In this document: positions 58,598 to 64,000 of the stretch, in pieces | Layout of the letters: each line of letters begins with the position of its first letter | How positions within the stretch are numbered: the stretch's first letter is position 1 | Assembly (NCBI GenBank): GCA_963663945.1 | Contig: OY760687.1 | Span: 2,976,001 to 3,040,000 of the forward strand | Direction of reading: 5' to 3' | DNA: 64,000 nt | Source of the DNA: Bin87 sp963663945 | GTDB lineage: Bacteria > Chloroflexota > Dehalococcoidia > Lucifugimonadales > UBA3495 | The notes under the pieces: generated by a model | Told to the model about the DNA's origin: nothing | The model's input: only the letters and a program-made list of their open reading frames with translations | The model's database searches: none | Program-made: the position numbers and the translations under genes

Positions 58598-60181
58598 ATG
58601 TTTGACAAAGTATTGGTGGCGAATCGCGGCGAGATTGCCGCTCGAATCATCCGCACGTGCCAGCGCATGGGCATCGCGACCGTGGCCGTTTATTCCGAAG
58701 CCGACTCCGGCGCCATGCACACCCGTATGGCCGACCAGTCGGTCTGCATCGGCGGAGCCGCGGCCAGGGATTCCTACCTGAACGTCGACGCGGTGCTGGA
58801 TGCCTGCCATGCCACCGGCGCCGAGGCAGTCCACCCGGGTTATGGTTTCCTCTCCGAGAACAGCGAACTATCGCGCCGCTGCAAAACCGAAGGCGTGGTG
58901 TTCATCGGGCCTGGCGAAGAAGTGCTCAACCAGATGGGCGACAAACTCTCCGCCCGCCGCGTGGCCCGAAAATCCGGTCTGCCGATCATGCCCGGAACCG
59001 AGGAACCCGTTGGCGACGACGAGGCCATCGCCAAGGCGTGGGAACTGGGCTTCCCCATGATGGTCAAGGCCACCGCCGGCGGCGGCGGCATCGGCATCCA
59101 CGTGGTCCATTCGATGGCGGAGTTGGAACCAATCATAGAACGTACCCGCAAGACCGCCCAGGCCGCCTTTGCCGATTCCAGCCTGTTCTACGAACGCTAC
59201 CTGGAAGGGGCATCCCACATCGAGGTGCAGTTAATCGCCGACCAGTTCGGCAATGTGCTCCATCTGCACGAGCGCGACTGCTCAATCCAGCGTCGCAACC
59301 AGAAGCTGATCGAGGAAACGCCGGCGTCAGCCAAGTTGCCTACCGAGGTCAGGGAGCAGATTGGTCGCTTGTCGCGACAGCTGGGCAGGGAAGTCGGTTA
59401 CACCAACGCCGGCACCGTCGAATTCCTGGTCACTCCGGACGGCCATTTCTACTTTCTGGAGATGAACCCCCGGTTGCAGGTGGAGCACGGAGTAAGCGAA
59501 CTGCTGACCGGCAGGGACATCGTCGAGCTGCAGCTGCAGTCCGCTGCCGGCCTGCCGTTCGCCCTCAGGCAGAGCGACATCCGGCCCAACGGCCACGCCA
59601 TTGAGGCCCGCGTGTATCCGGAGGACCCGGACACCTGCCTTCCGAACGTCGGCGTGGTCACCGAGGTTCATCTCCCGCAGGGCGAAAACGTCCGCGTGGA
59701 TACCGCCCTTTACGTCGGTTACGAGGTTTCGCTACACTACGAACCGTTGCTTGCCAAGGTCATGGCCTGGGGGCAGGATCGAACCGCCGCGATCGCCACG
59801 CTGGATTCCGCCCTGGCGGAGTTTCGAGTGGCGGGTGTGTCCACCAACATTCCCCTGCTGCGGGATGTGCTGGCCAGCCCGGAGTTCGTCTCCGCCGCAT
59901 ACAATACCGGCTCCCTGCCAACCATACTCGAACGACGGCTGCAAGATCAGAAGGCAAAATCCAACGGGCGCCGCGACATGACCAACTCCACCCACCCTGC
60001 AAAATCTGGCGGTTCGTCGCCGGGTATGGATCCCCGCGCTCTGGCCGCGGCCATCGGCGCCGCCGCCGTCTACGCGGCGCAGGGTCAAGCCGGCGCGTCG
60101 GCCGCCGACCCGGGATCGCGCTGGCGCACGCAGGGTCGCCGTGAGCTGTTCCGGTCCCGGCTCGGCAGTGGATCCTGGTAG
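58598..60181 (+). CDS. accC: Biotin carboxylase subunit with C-terminal extension
   Basis: 527 residues. ATP-grasp enzyme: FDKVLVANRGEIAARIIRTC, HPGYGFLSENSEL, ATP loop VKATAGGGGIGIHVV, ERDCSIQRRNQKLIEE, YFLEMNPRLQVEHGVSE (usually QVEHTVTE), GHAIEARVYPEDP. The core ends near residue 450; about 75 extra residues (NGRRDMTNSTHPAKSGG... to RLGSGSW) are low-complexity and not part of standard AccC. Carboxylates biotin on the carrier encoded next; the carboxyltransferase is not in the window. Confidence 0.92.
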   Translation: MFDKVLVANRGEIAARIIRTCQRMGIATVAVYSEADSGAMHTRMADQSVCIGGAAARDSYLNVDAVLDACHATGAEAVHPGYGFLSENSELSRRCKTEGVVFIGPGEEVLNQMGDKLSARRVARKSGLPIMPGTEEPVGDDEAIAKAWELGFPMMVKATAGGGGIGIHVVHSMAELEPIIERTRKTAQAAFADSSLFYERYLEGASHIEVQLIADQFGNVLHLHERDCSIQRRNQKLIEETPASAKLPTEVREQIGRLSRQLGREVGYTNAGTVEFLVTPDGHFYFLEMNPRLQVEHGVSELLTGRDIVELQLQSAAGLPFALRQSDIRPNGHAIEARVYPEDPDTCLPNVGVVTEVHLPQGENVRVDTALYVGYEVSLHYEPLLAKVMAWGQDRTAAIATLDSALAEFRVAGVSTNIPLLRDVLASPEFVSAAYNTGSLPTILERRLQDQKAKSNGRRDMTNSTHPAKSGGSSPGMDPRALAAAIGAAAVYAAQGQAGASAADPGSRWRTQGRRELFRSRLGSGSW

Positions 60182-60186
60182 ATAGA

Positions 60187-60621
60187 TTGACCACTATCCG
60201 TGTACGCGTAGGTGACCAGTGGTACACCGTCGAGGTGGGTGACCTCTCCCGGTCTCCCGTCGAGGTCACCGTTGACGGCGAGACCTTCGAAGTCGACATC
60301 GATGCCGATGCCGCCCCGTCGCCACCACGCCGGGGGCGACCGTCCGGCGGTCTGACCGTTCCGGATGCCCCCACGGCGACGCCCGCCGGATCCGGAGCGC
60401 CAGTCGACGACGACATCCTGCGCTCGCCCATGCCCGGGCGGGTGATGTCGGTTATGGTGCGGCCCGGTGACGCGGTGAGCGCCGGTGACGAAGTGTGCGT
60501 GGTGGAAGCCATGAAGATGGAACAGAGCATCATGGCCCACCGCGACGGCGTGGTTAAGACCGTGTTCGTTCAACCCCTCGACTCCGTCAACGCCAACGAC
60601 CCTTTGGTAGAATTGGAATAG
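60187..60621 (+). CDS. Biotin carboxyl carrier (biotin/lipoyl attachment) protein
   Basis: 144 residues from the TTG at 60187, 5 bp after accC. The C-terminal 75 residues are a biotinyl domain with the target lysine in VVEAMKMEQSIMA; D-I-L-R-S-P-M-P-G-R-V starts the domain. The N-terminal part (TVEVGDLSRSPVEVTVDGETFEVDIDAD) and Pro/Ala linker resemble carriers of acyl-CoA or oxaloacetate-type carboxylases. Which carboxylase is served is unknown. Confidence 0.9.
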   Translation: MTTIRVRVGDQWYTVEVGDLSRSPVEVTVDGETFEVDIDADAAPSPPRRGRPSGGLTVPDAPTATPAGSGAPVDDDILRSPMPGRVMSVMVRPGDAVSAGDEVCVVEAMKMEQSIMAHRDGVVKTVFVQPLDSVNANDPLVELE

Positions 60622-60771
60622 CCAAAACTACCCTAGGCTTTCCGCAGATTCAGAACCGCCTGCAAAGCGAAAAGTCCGGGAAGATACTGAACTCGGGCGA
60701 CCGGACGATCCACTCTAATCGAAACGAATTCCAGCCTGCCCGTTCCTCAAACCTGATCCGGTAAGGTCTTT

Positions 60772-63700
60772 ATGCCGCAGGAAGTCATCTTCATCAAGGG
60801 CGCTCGCGAGCACAACCTCAAGAACGTGGACGTGACGATCCCCCGGGACCGGCTCGTCGTCATTACCGGGGTTTCCGGGTCCGGGAAGAGCAGCCTGGCG
60901 TTCGACACCATCTACGCCGAGGGTCAGCGCCGTTACGTGGAATCGTTGTCCGCCTACGCCCGCCAGTTCCTGGGGCGCATGGACAAGCCCGATGTCGACT
61001 ACATCGAGGGCCTGTCCCCGGCCATCTCCATCGACCAGAAGGGCGTCTCCCACAACCCCCGCTCTACTGTTGGCACGGTTACGGAGATCTACGACTACCT
61101 GCGGCTCCTGTTTGCCCGCGTCGGCAAGCCGCACTGTCCCAAGTGCGGCAACCCGGTGGCCCGACAGACGGTCCAGCAGATTGTCGATGCGATCCTCGGG
61201 TTGCCCGAGTCTTCCCGCATCACGCTGCTGGCGCCGAAAATCCGCCGCAAGAAGGGAGAGCACCGCGAGGTGTTCGAGGCCGCTCGCCGGGGCGGGTTTG
61301 TCCGGGTTCGCGTCAACGGCGAGGTGATGCTGGTCGAGGACACCGACACCCTGGCCCTGGACAAGCAGAAGTGGCACTACATCGACATCGTAGTCGACCG
61401 CCTCATCATTCGCGGAGACACCGAACCCAGCCGCGTCACCGAATCGGTGGAAACCGCCCTGCGCGAGGGCGAGGGTGTCCTCACGGTGGGACGCGAGGAT
61501 GAGGAGGACCTGGTTTTCAGCGAGCAGTTCGCCTGTGTCGCCTGCGGCATCAGCCTGCCCGAGATCGAGCCGCGCACCTTCAGCTTCAACAGCCCCCACG
61601 GCGCGTGCTCGACCTGCACTGGCTTGGGATACCAGTTGGAGGTCGATCCATCGCTGGTTATCCAGAACCGTTCGCTCTCGTTGCTCGAGGGGGCCATCGT
61701 ACCGTGGGCCCGCTCCGGCGCGGCCAACGCCTGGTACGCCAGCATGATGGAGGCGGTGGCGCGCGAGTTCGACTTCTCACCCCACGTTCCGGTGCGCGAG
61801 TTGACCGAGGAGCAGCTCAACATCGTGCTCTACGGCGCCGGCAAGCAGCAGGTGAAGGTGCGTCACCGCACGGGCCGCGGTCGTACCTACTCCTGGAACA
61901 CCGCCTACGAAGGCGTCATCCCCAACCTGCAACGGCGCTACCGCGACACCGAGTCGGACCACACCCGCGGCGAAATCGAACGCTATATGGCCCAGCGGGC
62001 CTGTCGTTCCTGCAGCGGCGCGCGCCTGCGACCCGAGGCCTTGGGCGTGCTGATTTGCGGTCGAAACATCATCGAGGTCACCAGTCTCACCATCGGGGAA
62101 GGCCTGAATTGGGTTCGCAGCATCAAACCGGTCGCCGACTCACCGGATCAGTTCCCCAGCAACGGCAGCAACGGGCATCACGTACCGGACCCGTTGGCCG
62201 ATCAGGAATCCCAACCCTCCGCCAACGGAACCAATGGAAAGGGTCGTCGCACCCGCCGCAACGGGCGCCGTTCTCCTGCTGCTGGCATGCCACCCAACCT
62301 GACCCCGCGCGAAATGGTCATCGCCGATCAGATCCTCAAGGAAATCGAAGGCCGCCTGCATTTCCTCGATGGCATCGGGCTCGATTACGTGACCATGAGC
62401 CGCACCGCCCGCACGCTGTCCGGCGGAGAAGCCCAGCGTGTCCGCCTCGCCACCCAGATCGGTAGTGGCCTCACCGGGGTGCTGTACGTATGCGACGAAC
62501 CCACGGTCGGACTGCATCCGCACGACGACCATCGGCTCATTGGGACCTTGACCCGGCTGCGTGATATGGGCAACACGGTCATCGTGGTCGAGCACGACGA
62601 TGCCATGATGCGCGCCGCCGACCACATCGTTGACCTCGGGCCCGGAGCAGGTGAGCACGGCGGCAACATCGTAGCCACGGGCAACGTGGCCGAGGTCATG
62701 GCCAATGAAGCGTCGCTCACCGGCGCGTATCTCAGCGGCCGCAAGCGTATTCCCGTGCCTGAAGAGAGGCGTGAGGGCAACGGCAAGTTCATCGCCGTCG
62801 TGGGGGCGCGAGAGAACAACCTCCAGGGTATCGACGTTGAGTTCCCCCTGGGCCTGTTGGGGTGCGTCACCGGCGTGTCCGGCAGCGGCAAGAGCACCCT
62901 GGTGTACGACATCCTCTACAAGCGGTTGGCGCAGGTCGTGGCCCAGGGTCGAGACCGCCCCGGCGACCACGACGAGGTCACCGGTATCGAGCACATCGAC
63001 AAGGTGGTGAACATCGACCAGTCCCCCATCGGTCGAACCCCACGCAGCAATCCGGCAACCTACACCGGCGCGTTCACTCCCATCCGGGAACTGTTTGCCT
63101 CGCTGCCCGAGGCTCGCATCCGGGGTTACAAACCAGGTCGGTTCTCCTTCAACGTGAAGGGCGGCCGCTGCGAATCGTGCCAGGGCGAAGGCTACATCCA
63201 AATCGAGATGCAGTTCCTGCCCGACGTCACCGTGCCTTGCGAAATCTGCCAGGGTCGCCGTTACAACCGGGAAGCGCTTGAGGTGACGCTGCGTGATCAG
63301 TCGATCGCTGATGTGCTGGCGATGACCGTCGAAACGGCCCTGGACTTCTTCTGGAACTACAACCGCATTCGCAGCAAGTTAGAAACGCTGCGCGACGTGG
63401 GGCTGGGCTACATTCGTCTCGGGCAGCCGGCCACGACGCTTTCCGGAGGGGAAGCACAACGGGTCAAGCTGGCGACGGAGCTATCCCGCCGCGCCACCGG
63501 CCGCACCCTGTATCTCCTGGACGAACCCACCACCGGCCTTTCATTCGAGGACTGCGCCGCTCTCCTGCGCGTCCTGCACCGTCTGGTGAACCAGGGCAAC
63601 TCGGTGCTCCTCATCGAGCACAACCTGGACCTCATCAAGAATGCCGACTGGATAATCGACCTGGGGCCCGGAGCGGGTCATCAGGGCGGCAACCTGCTGG

Positions 63701-63804
63701 CCTGTGGCACCCCGGAGGCGCTCGCGCAGGCCGAGCAAAGCCACACCGGCCGCTACTTGCGGGACGCCCTGGGCGTAGAAGCGCAAGTCGGCATAGCAGA
63801 TTAG
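60772..63804 (+). CDS. uvrA: UvrABC system protein A with Asn/Gly/Arg-rich insert
   Basis: 1010 residues. Two ABC cassettes: Walker A VSGSGKSSLAFDTIYAEG and VSGSGKSTLVYDILYKRL; signature LSGGEAQRVRLATQIG and LSGGEAQRVKLATELS; Walker B in LYVCDEPTVGLHP and LYLLDEPTTGL. Zinc pairs in the insertion domain (CVACG, CSTC) and at CESCQGEG/CEICQGRR. Residues about 462-508 form an unusual hydrophilic insert (SNGSNGHHVPDPL... GTNGKGRRTRRNGRR) between the CRSCSG region and the first signature. Damage recognition in nucleotide excision repair. Confidence 0.96.
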   Translation: MPQEVIFIKGAREHNLKNVDVTIPRDRLVVITGVSGSGKSSLAFDTIYAEGQRRYVESLSAYARQFLGRMDKPDVDYIEGLSPAISIDQKGVSHNPRSTVGTVTEIYDYLRLLFARVGKPHCPKCGNPVARQTVQQIVDAILGLPESSRITLLAPKIRRKKGEHREVFEAARRGGFVRVRVNGEVMLVEDTDTLALDKQKWHYIDIVVDRLIIRGDTEPSRVTESVETALREGEGVLTVGREDEEDLVFSEQFACVACGISLPEIEPRTFSFNSPHGACSTCTGLGYQLEVDPSLVIQNRSLSLLEGAIVPWARSGAANAWYASMMEAVAREFDFSPHVPVRELTEEQLNIVLYGAGKQQVKVRHRTGRGRTYSWNTAYEGVIPNLQRRYRDTESDHTRGEIERYMAQRACRSCSGARLRPEALGVLICGRNIIEVTSLTIGEGLNWVRSIKPVADSPDQFPSNGSNGHHVPDPLADQESQPSANGTNGKGRRTRRNGRRSPAAGMPPNLTPREMVIADQILKEIEGRLHFLDGIGLDYVTMSRTARTLSGGEAQRVRLATQIGSGLTGVLYVCDEPTVGLHPHDDHRLIGTLTRLRDMGNTVIVVEHDDAMMRAADHIVDLGPGAGEHGGNIVATGNVAEVMANEASLTGAYLSGRKRIPVPEERREGNGKFIAVVGARENNLQGIDVEFPLGLLGCVTGVSGSGKSTLVYDILYKRLAQVVAQGRDRPGDHDEVTGIEHIDKVVNIDQSPIGRTPRSNPATYTGAFTPIRELFASLPEARIRGYKPGRFSFNVKGGRCESCQGEGYIQIEMQFLPDVTVPCEICQGRRYNREALEVTLRDQSIADVLAMTVETALDFFWNYNRIRSKLETLRDVGLGYIRLGQPATTLSGGEAQRVKLATELSRRATGRTLYLLDEPTTGLSFEDCAALLRVLHRLVNQGNSVLLIEHNLDLIKNADWIIDLGPGAGHQGGNLLACGTPEALAQAEQSHTGRYLRDALGVEAQVGIAD

Positions 63805-63817
63805 CGCCGGCTCCGTG

Positions 63818-63843
63818 GCCGGTCGCGCCTCGGGCCGACCGGC
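63818..63843 (+). terminator. GC-rich hairpin after uvrA
   Basis: 8-bp stem GCCGGTCG/CGACCGGC with a 10-nt loop, 13 bp after the stop. No T-run, so termination is uncertain. Confidence 0.35.
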
Positions 63844-63952
63844 TGGGCCCACGGTTGTTCAGGGCACTTTGCAGCAGGTAAGACGTACCTGAAGCGTCTC
63901 GCTTTTTCGCGAGAAATGGGTAGCCTTGCTCTCTTTATCGGAGCATAGGATA

Positions 63953-64000
63953 ATGCCCAGAATAACAATCATTGAGCAATGGAATATGATGATTTTGCAT
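63953..64000 (+). CDS. Possible start of a gene continuing beyond the window
   Basis: An ATG at 63953, with AGGA 4 nt upstream, opens a frame of 16 codons to the window end (MPRITIIEQW...). The last 110 bases are distinctly AT-rich compared with the rest, so this may be a foreign or intergenic region. Too short to identify. Confidence 0.25.
   Translation, partial: MPRITIIEQWNMMILH

Overview
The window is high-GC bacterial DNA with housekeeping islands (nusA-ylxR-infB-rbfA-truB, dnaX-ybaB-recR-recO, accC-BCCP-uvrA, lexA, rpsT, a groEL) among many peripheral catabolic enzymes: an enolase-superfamily protein, two thiamine-diphosphate enzymes, a luciferase-like flavin monooxygenase, two epoxide-hydrolase-type alpha/beta hydrolases, an amidohydrolase, hydantoinase subunits, and a carboxymuconolactone decarboxylase-like protein. 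This mixture, with mqnA (futalosine menaquinone route), nrtS and a UGSC-family selenoprotein, fits a Chloroflexota genome of the Dehalococcoidia/SAR202 type. That placement is inference from gene content, not phylogeny.

Layout. 0-0.5 kb: 3' end of queA. 0.6-5.5 kb: minus-strand run ending in a two-gene unit whose last member reads through an in-frame UGA at a U-G-S-C motif; upstream lie a DUF4268 protein, two aspartic-protease-like proteins around an unknown protein, and an enolase-superfamily enzyme. 5.7-7.4 kb: mqnA and a methylenetetrahydrofolate reductase. 7.5-10.1 kb: a ThDP enzyme, a CMD-family protein and a Zn-ribbon/OB protein. 10.4-11.1 kb: DUF433/DUF5615 toxin-antitoxin pair. 11.1-14.2 kb: four overlapping membrane/cofactor genes including larB. 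14.3-17.3 kb: thioesterase, three-Cys Rrf2 regulator, moeB-like and cysteine synthase genes. 17.4-23.4 kb: nusA-infB operon with promoter and leader hairpin, then nrtS. 23.4-29.1 kb: lexA, rpsT, groEL, a dUTPase-like gene, queG and an EVE-domain gene. 29.4-36.8 kb: accessory catabolic enzymes. 37-45.4 kb: mobile-element zone. 45.7-46.7 kb: PPOX-family gene and an inverted-repeat-flanked small membrane gene. 46.7-54.1 kb: hydantoinase/SelA-like/crotonase/M20 cluster. 54.2-54.8 kb: BrnT/BrnA-type pair with a shortened antitoxin. 54.9-64 kb: DNA replication and repair, biotin carboxylase and uvrA.

The mobile zone can be resolved to the base. Two 2,435-bp IS21-family copies lie in inverted orientation. 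One splits a BNR/beta-propeller gene (target duplication ACCGG). The other sits inside the transposase of an IS256-family element (target duplication GCCTTGCC), which itself has an 8-bp duplication (CACAAAAA). Removing the insertions restores both reading frames.

Small dispersed repeats are frequent: a roughly 120-134 bp MITE-like element in two full copies, GC-rich palindromes between genes, and a roughly 240-bp direct repeat on both sides of the split propeller gene. The clearest unusual systems are the UGA-decoded UGSC gene with its own hairpin, and the repeat-bounded single-gene cassette at 46.3-46.7 kb.
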